Of a DNA stretch of 64,000 nt, positions 24,901-35,399 are shown in pieces (the stretch's first letter is position 1; the number at the start of each line of letters is the position of its first letter). The notes beneath the pieces were generated by a model. The model was not told where the DNA came from, made no database searches, and saw nothing but the letters and a program-made list of their open reading frames with translations. The stretch lies in contig VUYV01000089.1 of NCBI GenBank assembly GCA_008711295.1, positions 2,079,213 through 2,143,212 on the forward strand, in the 5' to 3' direction. The DNA comes from Anarhynchus alexandrinus. Lineage: Eukaryota > Chordata > Aves > Charadriiformes > Charadriidae. Both the position numbers and the translations under genes were made by a program.

Positions 24901-27263
24901 CCAGAAACAGCTGGTGTTTTTATTTTGCATAAGAGGTCCCAAATTGAGAGAGAGAAAGAAGGAGGCAAGTGGGGAGAGAGATACTAAGCATGTTGCAGTG
25001 CGACATGCGAGAAGGAATCATTCTAGCAGGGCTCTGCACTGAAAGGAGGTCTAGATGAAATAACAAAGATGCAGTGCTGCACCCTAGCTTTTCTGCAATG
25101 AAACTCACAGCCATCAGACAATATGATGTGTGTACACATGATGCTGTCATGTACCCTGACAGACAGTCCCTCTGTCATGATGTAACATGTGAGTTCTATT
25201 GAAGAATATCTGTTGACGGTATTGGAAAGCTGAGGGGGTTACTAAACGACCAAATGGATTTCACCCATTCTTACAGGTCACCAGTAAGGATGTCTTCAGT
25301 AAGGTAAGAAACAGATCAACCAACAGTGGACAGAAGCTAGTAGTCCCGTTGCTCCTAGAAGAACACAGTTTTATTCAATAAATTAACCAACAAGTTGTAA
25401 TATGGGATAAAGAGGCAGATGGAAACACTTTTTAGTGGTATGATGTATGTTAGCTAAAACGATAAAATTATGAAACGTTCAAACAGGAACTCTTAACTGA
25501 TGAATTAATCAATAGCCACAAACAATATTCAAAGGAAACACTGGCATTGTCACACATTTTAGAAGGACTAATTTTAACCTATTTTCTAACACAGAGATAG
25601 TGCCTGAACTGTAATCGGAAAGGAATCATATACAGCTGAGAACAGGCATCTTCCATGCAGGGTTAAGCACCAAAGTCTAATGCATTCAAATTAGAAGAAT
25701 TTTCAGTCATTAAGCAAATCTGAAAGTAAACACCTAAGACCAGTGTTGAAGTTGTTATAGCCAATGAGACTCTAAAACTTTTCTACAAATAGAAGTTATT
25801 CGGAGAACAGTGTCACCAGCAGGGAATGACTGCAGGTGGCTGGGATTGTGTGCAATGAATGGTCAAGGGAAAGGACAAAGGGAGGGCTGCATAGTGCCAG
25901 AAGCTTACTCAGGTGTCAGAAAGAACAAAGAAACACGAGGTGCCAAAGGCACGGAGTGGATTTCCAAATGCCTGAAACATCTTAATCAGGTTTACATAGG
26001 AAGTTAGGCTCTACAGTGCTTATCTGAGCTGAACAGTGTTGCTGAACTTTCTCTCCTGAGCCTTTAGTTAAACTGTGAAGCTTTGAAAACCAGAAGCAAG
26101 CTTTCTCAGTGAGGAATCTAAATGAAGGCAAATCCACACCAGGGAAAAGATAATGAAATTTTCTTTGGTATTTAAACATTATATTTCTTTTGTGGAAAAC
26201 ACTCTGGGCTAAGTATGGTGACATAATACTTGGTTTAGGTAAAAACTGTCTCCACGCAGTTTTTCTTTTACTAATGATTTACTAATGATAATAATATTAC
26301 TCTTTTCAATCATTGCCTCCCCAAATTCCATCCAGAGCAGACATTTGTGGAAGAAAATCAGAGTACTTAGGGCTTATGCTGCTCTTACTACCTGCATCTG
26401 CACTGAAACCCAGAGAGTTTAACAGCAAGAGTTGATAACTGTGAATCTTGTAATTCATCCACACCAAAACTGAGTCAGTTTCCACCATGGCAGAAGTGTA
26501 TACTGGCATATGAACAAGAACAAGCTGAAGCGGGTATGATAATGCTTTTGGGTCAGTCGAAGAAAGACCAGAGTCTGTCATGTCTGTAATCTGTGTTCCT
26601 AAACCACTGAAGGGGAGGCAGCGTCACTCTGGAAGCCCTGAAGCAACACTTACGGGTCATTGTGCTTAATTTCAAATATGCTACCCCACATCAGGGCCTA
26701 TTAGGTTGATCACAGCAGTGCCATAACATGACTACATGCTCTCTTCAGCACTCAAAGGTGGGCTATTCAAATGGCTATATGGTGATATCTCATCTGTGGC
26801 TAAAATGCACTTACGTAAAAGCATACCCATATGGTTTTTACCATAAAATTTTTGGTTTTAGAANCTACTCTTGCTGAATTACTTCTATTTATTTGGTTGG
26901 TTTGTTTTTACCATAAAATTTTTGGTTTTAGAAACTGCAGATCATTAGCCTGTTATTTAGTCTTGCTATGTTACCAAGTAGACGACCCCTCCACTGAATT
27001 TTAAGAGTCCTGTTTTCCCTGAATTACTTATGTATTATATGTATTGCATTCATTAGATAAATACCAGAAGTAATTCTATGAACTAATGACCCAAGAAAGC
27101 ACCAGAAGCTCTTCTAGGCCTTGCCTTTAAACCTTAATTAGTTTAAACACTGGACTGAAGAGACAAACGGCTCTTTATCTCATTCATTGTCTAGATCCTT
27201 GGTCCAGACCCCGGCATAACTGGCTACCTTTGACTACAGTATAGGAAGTATTTCCATTCATCA
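21934..27263. other. anonymous AT-rich DNA
   Basis: The longest frame of the window outside mobile elements is here (22034-22477, plus, 147 codons). It has no recognisable domain and lies within what chance can give in 128 kb of six-frame sequence. A T-run lies near 24680-24697. No RNA gene or mobile element is recognised. Confidence 0.5.
26834..26933. repeat. 30-bp direct duplication beside an N
   Basis: Bases 26834-26863 (GTTTTTACCATAAAATTTTT...) recur at 26904-26933. A single N (26864) ends the first copy. The two copies are 70 bp apart. As at 1318, this is most likely a contig-join artefact. Confidence 0.9.
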
Positions 27264-27845
27264 TGCATCAAGAAGAGTGTGGCCAGCAGGTTGAGGGATG
27301 TTATCCTCTCCCTCTACTCTGCCCTGGTGAGGCTGCATCTGGAGTATTGTGTCCAGTTCTGGGCTCCCCGGTTCAAGGACAGGGAACTGCTGGAGAGGGT
27401 ACAGCAAAGGGCTACAAAGATGATTAGGGGATTGGAGCAACTTTCTTATGAGAAAAGGCTGAGGGACTTGGGTCTTTTCAGTCTGGAGAACACTGAGAGG
27501 GGATCTTATTAATGCTTATAAATACTTAAAGGGAGGGTGCCAGGGGGATGGGAACAGTCTTTTTTCAGTGATGCCCAGTGATAGGACAAGAGGTAACGGG
27601 CACAAACTTGAACATAGGAAGTTCCATCTAAACATGAGGAGGAACTTCTTTACTTTGAGGGTGGCAGAGCACTGGAACAGGCTGCCCAGAGAGGCTGTGG
27701 AGTCTCCCACTCTGGAGTCATTCAAAACCCTCCTGGACGGCACCCTGTGCAACCTGCTGTAGGTGACCCTGGTCTGTTGAGGGGGTTGGACTAGATGATC
27801 TTCAGAGTTCCCTTCCAACCCTGACCATCCTGTGATTCTGTGATT
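27264..27845 (+). mobile_element. CR1 LINE, 5'-truncated
   Basis: Plus-strand CR1 3' region. The ORF2 C-terminus is in two open pieces: 27279-27512 ([34 protein letters not shown]) and 27568-27762 ([12 protein letters not shown], then [20 protein letters not shown]). It ends in GGACTAGATGATC and the tail TGTGATTCTGTGATT. The break between the two pieces is a frameshift or stop near 27513. It starts at the GCATCAAGAAGAGTG position of the family. Confidence 0.95.
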
Positions 27846-29364
27846 TTCTTCCGCTTTCCACCAACTCAGTCATTGCCTCCTATTTAAACCGTTGTCCTAG
27901 AGAACTGCAGAGCAAAGCAGAGCCAAGAACCTGGTTTTCTTCTCTTTAGTTTTGGGTGGGTGCTCCAGTCCAGGCTTCTTGGCAAAAGGCTGGGGCTAGC
28001 CACACCACTCTTTCTTTAAGCACCTCAGCTTGGGAAGCAGGCTCTGAATATCAGTTTCTCAGACAAGCCTGCCTGCATGGCTCCAATTAGGTGCCTGAGG
28101 CCAGGCAGCATCACCTTTCTCTCCCTTGCTAGTTCGTTGGCTCTTGCCATCTATGTTGATAAGTTCTATCACTTTCTGGGGCAGCTGACCTTCTTTCTTG
28201 CTGTGTAAAAAGTGGAAGTAACTATTTTATCACTGGGAATTCCATTTCGGGGCATATATGCTTACTTTTGATTGTGCTATATTAAGTCCAAGTCTATACA
28301 CCAAGGTGTAATACCCAATAACTCAAATTCAGTAATCAAATTCAGCAATCAAATTCAGCATGCACTTCCAATAACTCCCCAAATTCAACATTCATTTCAG
28401 GTATCCACCTCCAAAATGGAATACCATTTTCTTTAACTATTTTGTTAAAAAAATAGGTTGCAAACAAGTAATTTTTTTCTGTTTCTTTGCATGTGCAATA
28501 GATTTTACTGTACGTATTTATTTGCAAGTCCTTGAACTGCATTTACTTACCAGAACTTACACTGTTTATATCTTGTTCTGTATTCAGACCAACCCCCCGA
28601 AGCTACAGAAGTAAATATCACTCACGTGTGACTGGTTTAATTTATGACTTCTGTATGCTAATACAATACCATTATGTTTGGTCTCACTATTCTGCAAAGT
28701 AAAGGTTAAATTAAGACAAAACAAAAAAAGCCTGGTTCACTGACATTTAAAACCAGTTACAAACAAACATCTTGTCCAGCGAAACCCTGCAGGGCTTACT
28801 ACTACTTCTCTAAGATACAACCCCAAATTTCATATAAAACAGAGTTTCTCCTAGGAAAATATAGCGAAAGCAGAAGCCTGTGGCACCCATAGAGTTTGAA
28901 ACAAAGCAAGGTATAGTAGGTATGTTTATCTTGAACCCAGACATAAGCACGCTAAAACAGGATAGTCTGTGACTATACAGAAGAATTCTATAACATTGTA
29001 AGAATGCTAACAGAATTTTGTAACACAGCTAAACATAAATTTATAAACAATACATAGCCACAAAGAGGCAAATGAGGATTTGTGGTATAACTGCAAAACT
29101 GGAGTGCAGGAAAATATGTTTAAGCAGTAAAATCTGCAAGGTAATAGCTAAGGATTCACAGCAGGTAAGAAATATGCGTGATGAAACCCAGCATAATCCT
29201 CCAAAAAGAGCAGGAGAGATACCTGATGGAACCAGAATGATCCTGCACAGTAAGCAAGAAAGTGTCTGGCAAAACGAGAGCAAGCCCTGATCCCAAAAAT
29301 AAGATGCACTATGTCAAGGGCATGTGAAATCATTCCTTTTTCTTCTGGGGAAGGGACAAGGAGA
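27846..29364. other. anonymous DNA
   Basis: No gene or mobile element recognised. Open frames are at most 80 codons and featureless. A small 13-bp tandem array lies at 28323-28361. Confidence 0.5.
28323..28361. repeat. 13-bp tandem repeat, three copies
   Basis: TCAAATTCAGTAA, TCAAATTCAGCAA and TCAAATTCAGCAT stand head to tail. A weaker AAATTCA relative follows near 28380. Confidence 0.9.
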
Positions 29365-30190
29365 ATAAATCATCAACAATGTGAGAAAAAAGATGAGGAA
29401 GAAGGGTGACAACCTGTTTCATTTCTGTCTTCCTTCTCATCAAGGAGCTCTCAAATCTGAGTGCCTTGGCCAAGGCAACAACGACCATCAATGCTAACTA
29501 CTCAGTGTCAGCTCCCTGGTATTGTATATTCACAGGTTATAAGTGAATATGCAATTCAGGTTATAAGTGTTATGGACTGACTGCTTTGAATATGTATTGA
29601 TAACAATTGAAAGTGATTAAGAGCTTGACGCGCGGAAAGTAGACTCCACAAGGTATCAGTTAATACCAATAAATATTGATACCCCCCTTTTCTTGGGAGT
29701 TCTGAAAAATCAATCTGCCATTGTTGCCCCAGCCCGCTGCCTCTCCCAATTTGGCCTATTTCTGGTTTGGAGGTATTCTTGGGATTAGTCTGGAGGCAAA
29801 GATCACACTGCTGAGTCACTTGTCTCACAGCGGTGTATAAATTTCTAGCTACAATTTCTTTAATTAGATGTTTATATAAGGCCTCTGCCCCCCAATGCCT
29901 CTTCCTGTGNNNNNNNNNNNNNNNNNNNNATAAATCATCAACAATGTGAGAAAAAAGATGAGGAAGAAGGGTGACAACCTGTTTCATTTCTGTCTTCCTT
30001 CTCATCAAGGAGCTCTCAAATCTGAGTGCCTTGGCCAAGGCAACAACGACCATCAATGCTAACTACTCAGTGTCAGCTCCCTGGTATTGTATATTCACAG
30101 GTTATAAGTGAATATGCAATTCAGGTTATAAGTGTTATGGACTGACTGCTTTGAATATGTATTGATAACAATTGAAAGTGATTAAGAGCT
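29365..30190. repeat. 261-bp direct duplication flanking a retroviral fragment and a 20-N gap
   Basis: Bases 29365-29625 and 29930-30190 look identical, at a constant offset of 565. The first copy runs directly into retroviral integrase sequence at 29626; the second starts directly after the 20-N gap (29910-29929). The repeat is far too long for a target-site duplication. The likely cause is an assembly join in which a repeat-ended contig was placed between two copies of one unique flank. Confidence 0.9.
29626..29909 (-). mobile_element. endogenous retrovirus pol fragment (integrase N-terminus)
   Basis: The minus strand, read from 29909 down, encodes the start of a retroviral integrase. It has a zinc-binding HHCC finger (HRKRH, then CDLC near 29800), a spacer, and then WQIDF, which holds the first acidic residue of the DDE catalytic triad, followed by LLVLTDT. 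The frame breaks just after this, at the step resembling the SGW-type region, and the sequence ends at the duplicated flank. The other two catalytic acids and the C-terminal domain are absent. It resembles class I (gammaretrovirus-like) integrases. The upstream part is lost in the 20-N gap. It is an inactive fragment. Confidence 0.85.
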
Positions 30191-31182
30191 AACCATTAGC
30201 AGAGTGACATTGATGACTGTCAATCAAGTGTTGATCTGTTGAAAGTGGCCTGATTCATTAATCTTTCAAACGCTCCATGACAGCAATCTCCAATTTCCTG
30301 ATACATAGACATATCCATATATAATATGCATATACATATATATAATTTATATATAAATGCATATGTATAATGTGCTTTTGTTAATGTGTATGTATATACA
30401 CCCACACATATATTCAGTAACAACAAAAACATCTGGAGATATGCCCTCTCAGGTACCCCTTCAGGGAATCTCAGATATTTCAGGGATAGATAATTTCATT
30501 CTAGCTTCCAAAATGCACTGTATAAAGGCAGCGAGCCACACCATAGCTCCCTGCTGCCAGAATTAAGAGGATCTTGGACTGAACTGCTTGGAAGAAAGTC
30601 TGGCTCTTCCAGACAGGAAGAAGTTGCCTGGCAGTTGCTGAGGAACTTAATATACTTCACTTGGTTGTACTGCACTTTCAAGGACTCTACTTTCTCCTGG
30701 CACTGTGCTTCAGTCTGCAGAATGCATCTCTACTTATAGCAATCACCTTGAATATTTTCTTCACTTCAGATCACAGCGTCTTAGTTTCAACTTTTTCCAC
30801 ATAAGGGAGACAGCAAGTTGACACCCGGCATAGAGCAGCTCAAGTTGTATGCCCTACAACTAGTGTTGTAGGGCGTCCACAAGCATTACAAATCTGCTGG
30901 TGACTTTCAGGGGCTGTTGTCAGGTCTAGTTTGCCCAAAAAGAAGGGTTTCAACACAGCAACTTCATGATACATCACTTTCTAAACCTTAGAAAGCAAAC
31001 TCGAGGGATATGTAATCACAGACTATGTAGGTATTAATACAGAAATTTTAAAATTACATTCACTGAGACAAGGATTGTCCAGAACTGCGGTTCTGCAAAG
31101 CAGTGTTTGCTACCTGGACTCTCCCCACCAAAAAAATCTACAGCAAATAGTAGCAAGAGTTTCTGGCAAAAGTATAAGCTCT
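30191..31182. other. anonymous DNA with AT-rich patch and small hairpin
   Basis: A TA-rich patch (30299-30420, TATATA/TACATA units) is followed by unremarkable sequence. I see no convincing gene. The hairpin at 30851-30874 is listed separately. Confidence 0.5.
30851..30874. repeat. perfect 10-bp-arm hairpin
   Basis: GCCCTACAAC (30851-30860) and GTTGTAGGGC (30865-30874) are exact reverse complements around TAGT. No T-run follows and no function is evident. Confidence 0.8.
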
Positions 31183-31243
31183 GAATTAGAATTAGAATTA
31201 GAATTAGAATTAGAATTAGAATTAGAATTAGAATTAGAATTAG
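31183..31243. repeat. (GAATTA)n microsatellite forming the CR1 3' tail
   Basis: About ten uninterrupted copies of GAATTA (61 bp) abut the 3' end of the CR1 that follows. On the element's own strand the unit is ATTCTA, close to the first six bases of the canonical CR1 octamer tail ATTCTRTG. Confidence 0.95.
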
Positions 31244-32372
31244 TGAGGTTGGAAGGGACCTTTAAGATCATCAAGTCCAAACGTTAACCTACCCTGATAA
31301 AAGAAACAAACAAAAAAAAACAAACCACCACTTCTAAACCATGTCCCTAAGCACCTCATCTACCCTTTTCTTAAACACCTCCAGGGATGGTGAATCCACC
31401 ACCTCCCTGGGCAGCCTATTCCAATGTTTAATAACCCTTTCAGTGAAAAAATGCTTCCTAATATCCAATCTAAACCTGCCCTGACATAACTTGAACCCGT
31501 TTCCTCTTGTCCTATCACTTGTCACCAGGGAGAAGAGGTCAGCTCCCATCTCTCTAAAACCTCCTTTCAGGTAGTTGTAGAGGGTGATAAGGTCTCCCCT
31601 CAGCCTCCTCTTCTCCAGGCTAAACAACCCCAGATCCCTCAGTCATTCCTCATAAGGTTTGTCCTCCAGACCCCTCACCAGCTTAGTAGCCCTTCTCTGG
31701 ACACGCTCCAACACCTCAATGTCCTTCTTGTAGTGAGGTGCCCAAAACTGAACACAGTACTCGAGGTGAGGCCTCACCAGTGCCGAGTACAGGGGGATGA
31801 TCACTTCCCTAGTCCGGCTCACCACACTATTCCTGATGCAGGCCAGGATGCTGTTGGCCTTCTTGGCCACCTGGGCACACTGCTGGCTCATACTCAGCTG
31901 GCTGTCCACCAATATCCCCAGGTCCTTTTCTGCCAGGCAGCTTTCGAGCCACTCTGCCCCCAGTCTGTAGCGCTGCATGGGGTTGTTGTGACCCAAGTGC
32001 AGGACCTGGCACTTGGCCTTGTTGAACCTCATACCATTGGCCTCAGCCCATCTGTCCAGCCTGTCCAGATCCCTCTGCAGAGCCAATCCACCCTCAAGCA
32101 GATCAACACGCCTCTCTAGTTTAGTGTCGTCTGCGAACTTACTGAGGGTGCATTCGATCCCCTCATCCAGACCATTGATAAAGATATTAAAGAGAACCGG
32201 CCCCAGCACCGATCCCTGGGGGACACCACTTGTGACTGGACACCAACTAGATTTCACTCCATTTACCACCACTCTCTGGGTACGGCCATCCAGCCAGTTT
32301 TTTACCCAGCAAAGAGTACACCTGTCCAGGCCATGAGCAGCCAGTTTCTCCAGGAGAATGCTATGGGAAACA
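31244..32372 (-). mobile_element. CR1 LINE, best-preserved copy, partial ORF2 with one stop
   Basis: Minus-strand CR1 of about 1.1 kb. A 209-codon open frame (32272-31643) covers the RT palm onward: [11 protein letters not shown], the catalytic FADDTK box, then [27 protein letters not shown] and [17 protein letters not shown]. After a single in-frame TGA, in a position where relatives have Arg (fits CGA to TGA decay), the same frame continues (31627-31334) with [22 protein letters not shown] and [20 protein letters not shown]. That makes about 310 codons nearly intact, so this is probably the youngest CR1 here. It is 5'-truncated near 32372 and lacks endonuclease and ORF1, so it cannot move itself. 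Confidence 0.96.
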
Positions 32373-35300
32373 ATAGGAACACCATAGGAAAGTGGTTACT
32401 TCTATTCTACTGCAGAATGCACTAATTTTATAGTAGATATTATTTATTTTTATATTTTCCCAGTCTTAGAGTAATTCAGTGAAATAATGACCACAGCAGG
32501 ACTAGATCCATTTCAAATTAATCAATAATATAATATTTATAAGAATGTAATATTTCTTTCTCAAGCCCCCCTCACAATATATGCATGTCTTTGATTTGTT
32601 TCCTAGTATTCCTGACTATATTATACTTACAGGATGAACACACATGAAGCAACCTTTTAAAAGTTACTCCAGGCACAATAAAAATCTGAGAAAATCTCTT
32701 ACTCTGCTCTTTATCGATAGTTGGAAGTCTAGCCAAAACTTTGGACACAGCTAAATTCAGTTTTAAAAACAATAACAGTACTTATGCTGAAGTGTCCTGA
32801 ATTTTTGAAATGGTTTGTTAGGTGGTATTTTCACTGAATTACTTCACAAGTTAAGTAACTTGCAAATTTCAAATTTCTAATATATTTCAGTGGCTTGGCA
32901 GAGTTCATAATGATTGATAACGGCAAAAAGTGCCGTTAAGATGAAGAAGTCCCTATCACAGAGACAGAACACAGTAACATAGATTATTTTTATTGCTTCC
33001 TAGAAATTCAAGGAATATTTGAAAATGTGCCTGCCAAAGTAAATCATCTGATTAAAAAGAGAAAGAGAGAGTCAAAGCCAGTGAGATAACAGAGTGCATG
33101 CTGTGGATGCTAACCCATTCACTAGGTACTCTAAGGTAAAATACGTGTCAGCTTAAGTCTGATCTTGTTGGAGGAAGCCCAGCCTAGAGAAAAGAACTGA
33201 GGTAAAAACTCTTAGAAAACTTCTTTTAAAACATAAATTATTGGTTGAGCAATTCAGACTACAACTCTGTCTGTTTTATTTTTATAGACATAAATATTAC
33301 AGCAAGTTCTTCTTACCCATGGTCAGTAGGTAGTAGCTTCATACCTGTAAAATTTTCCCCAGAGATCAATGTTTGGATTTATTTTATAATATTTTTGTAA
33401 ACATAATACAACAGAGTTTTCTACTCTCTTATTTCTATCTCTTGAAGAGAAAATATGCATTCCATGTAACCTCAAAGAAGAAATGAACAATACTCATAAC
33501 TCACAGGTTTTCTCGAAAAGAATCCACTTGTGTACTAGAACAAAATGTGCATTAGAAGAGAAGAGAGATTACTGCTTCAGCAGGTGTTTCTCAAGAAAAG
33601 GCTGGCTTTTAGTGGAAGGTTGATAAGTCTAGATAAGGAAATTCAAAAAGTTGTTTCTTGTTGCAGCCATTGCTGAACAGAATATCTATGCTTAAATTGC
33701 CAGTTTTTCTATCTGGGCTGATATCCAGGACACAACAGACTCTGTACATTAGTTAACGTGAAAATACACAGATATGCAGGCTAACAGACAGTTTTAGGCT
33801 TCAGTGACATCCCAGTCAAACAAGTGAGGGACAAGGTCTGCATCACTTTCTGCGAACTATGTTTGCCCCATGGTGTCGACATTGCCCGGGAGTTCATCAG
33901 ATGGGAACAAGTCACGCTTTACAGGTGAGTATGGAGGCCAGGAGACCAGAGGACAAAGAGAAAAATCGCTCCAAAAGATTCCCCATCTAGCATCTTCTTC
34001 CCTCCCAGTCACCATGTCTTTGTGCTGGATCTCCCACCAAGTAATTAAACTAAATGGATGTCACTGGATGTTTTGGAACAGACCATAGAGCTGAGATGTA
34101 AAGAGAATTTCACAGTTGATAAATGTGTTGAATGAGCTCCTTTTTATTTTAGTATGCTGTATCTTATTGTTTTATAATAACTTTTAGTTGTTTTATACTG
34201 TAGCCAATGGAGAATATGGCTTTCCTTTCTGTCACTTACAATTATCTTGATATTTGTAATTTCTTTTATAGTCAGGGCTAGTAAATGCTATATATTATAT
34301 GTAACTATGGATTAAGGCATAGGCCTCATCTTGCACTTATATACAACCTTAATATAAGCAAAGAAGGAAACATAAATTTAGAATATAAAATGACAGAGAG
34401 AAATAGACATGAAAATACCTTCATTCTACTCTTTCACTTCACAGTCAAAGAACAGGAAAAGAACCATTAAAAAATAAAACCAACCAAAAAAAAAAAAACC
34501 CAAAACAAACCTGAAACAAAACAAAACTAATGTATGGCATTGCATGATGACCTTGATTCATAGGGTTCAATAAACCCTCCAGAAACAAAGGATGGTCTTT
34601 TAAAGGTTCCAAAACAGAGAATGAAGCTCTACCATTTCAAAAACCCATGTTAAAATATGATTTTTTTTAAAAAGCATAAGTAGTATATACTACATGATTT
34701 TGCTCTTTAGAGTAAGAATTTATTACAGTTTCATCTTTATATTTCAGTTCTAGTACTTATTGCATTTTTTTTTTTACAAAGAATGACAAACATGCTTACA
34801 CACTTATTCATATTAGAATTTAATGGCAGGTAAATGCCTAAATACATTAAAGGTTAGTGCTGACTATTTGACTTCCAGATGGCAGGTCCTTAAACATGCC
34901 AAAATAAGAAGGAATGAAGATACCACACGTGTACAAGACTTCACCAATAATGACAACTAAAAACAGCCTATAAAAAATACGTATAATGAACTACATAAAT
35001 AAAGACTATGTAAAAATCTGTATAAGTGAACAAATGTCAATGTGGACTGAAACCAAGAAGACACATGGAAATTTCATGATGTAAGGAGACTGAGAGGAAG
35101 GTGGTACTTAAATTTGCTAAAAAAATCTCAAATTGCAACAGAAGTAGGGTGTAATTCCAAAAGCAAAATCAGTCACGACTAAGAGTCTGGAACCTGGTAT
35201 AGAAATAGAGTGTCTGACCCTGGAGTTAAAACTTGCAGAAAAGAGTGACTTCATTAAGTTCACTTTAGGTAGGATGCTAAATTTACCACTGAATCTACTG

Positions 35301-35399
35301 CTTTGAACTTTCTCAATTCTATTTGCCACTCCAGTCCTCAATGCAGTCATTTTATTTCATCTTCTGTCACCTTCAAAAATAATTATCAATTTCCCTTTC
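32373..35399. other. anonymous AT-rich DNA containing one possible exon
   Basis: Mostly featureless. A short 8-bp-arm hairpin (TAACGGCA...TGCCGTTA) lies at 32918-32938. The open segment 33798-33924 is listed separately. No mobile element recognised. Confidence 0.5.
33798..33924 (+). other. possible coding exon (unrecognised)
   Basis: A 127-bp segment stays open in one frame from an acceptor-like site (AGTTTTAG, AG at 33796-33797) to a strong donor match (ACAG then GTGAGT at 33925-33930). Its translation runs through GFSDIPVKQVRDK, CITFCELCLPHGVDIAR and FIRWEQVTLY. It carries four CpGs where neighbours have almost none. I do not recognise the peptide. It could be a real exon, an old TE fragment or chance; no partner exon was identified nearby. 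Confidence 0.22.

Noticed and set aside
25277..25303. 27-bp micro-exon candidate between CTTACAG and GTAAGA
   Set aside because: Nine codons between common splice-like motifs; dozens of donor matches are expected by chance in both strands of 64 kb.
30541..30782. Minus-strand coiled-coil-like peptide reminiscent of an intermediate filament
   Set aside because: The match is a loose impression over a few residues, with stops on both sides; not enough to call a pseudogene.
31733..32336. Plus-strand frames of 107-128 codons
   Set aside because: Antisense shadows of the minus-strand CR1 reverse transcriptase.
32918..32938. Stem-loop resembling a bacterial terminator
   Set aside because: The genome is avian; an 8-bp stem with no T-run is expected by chance.
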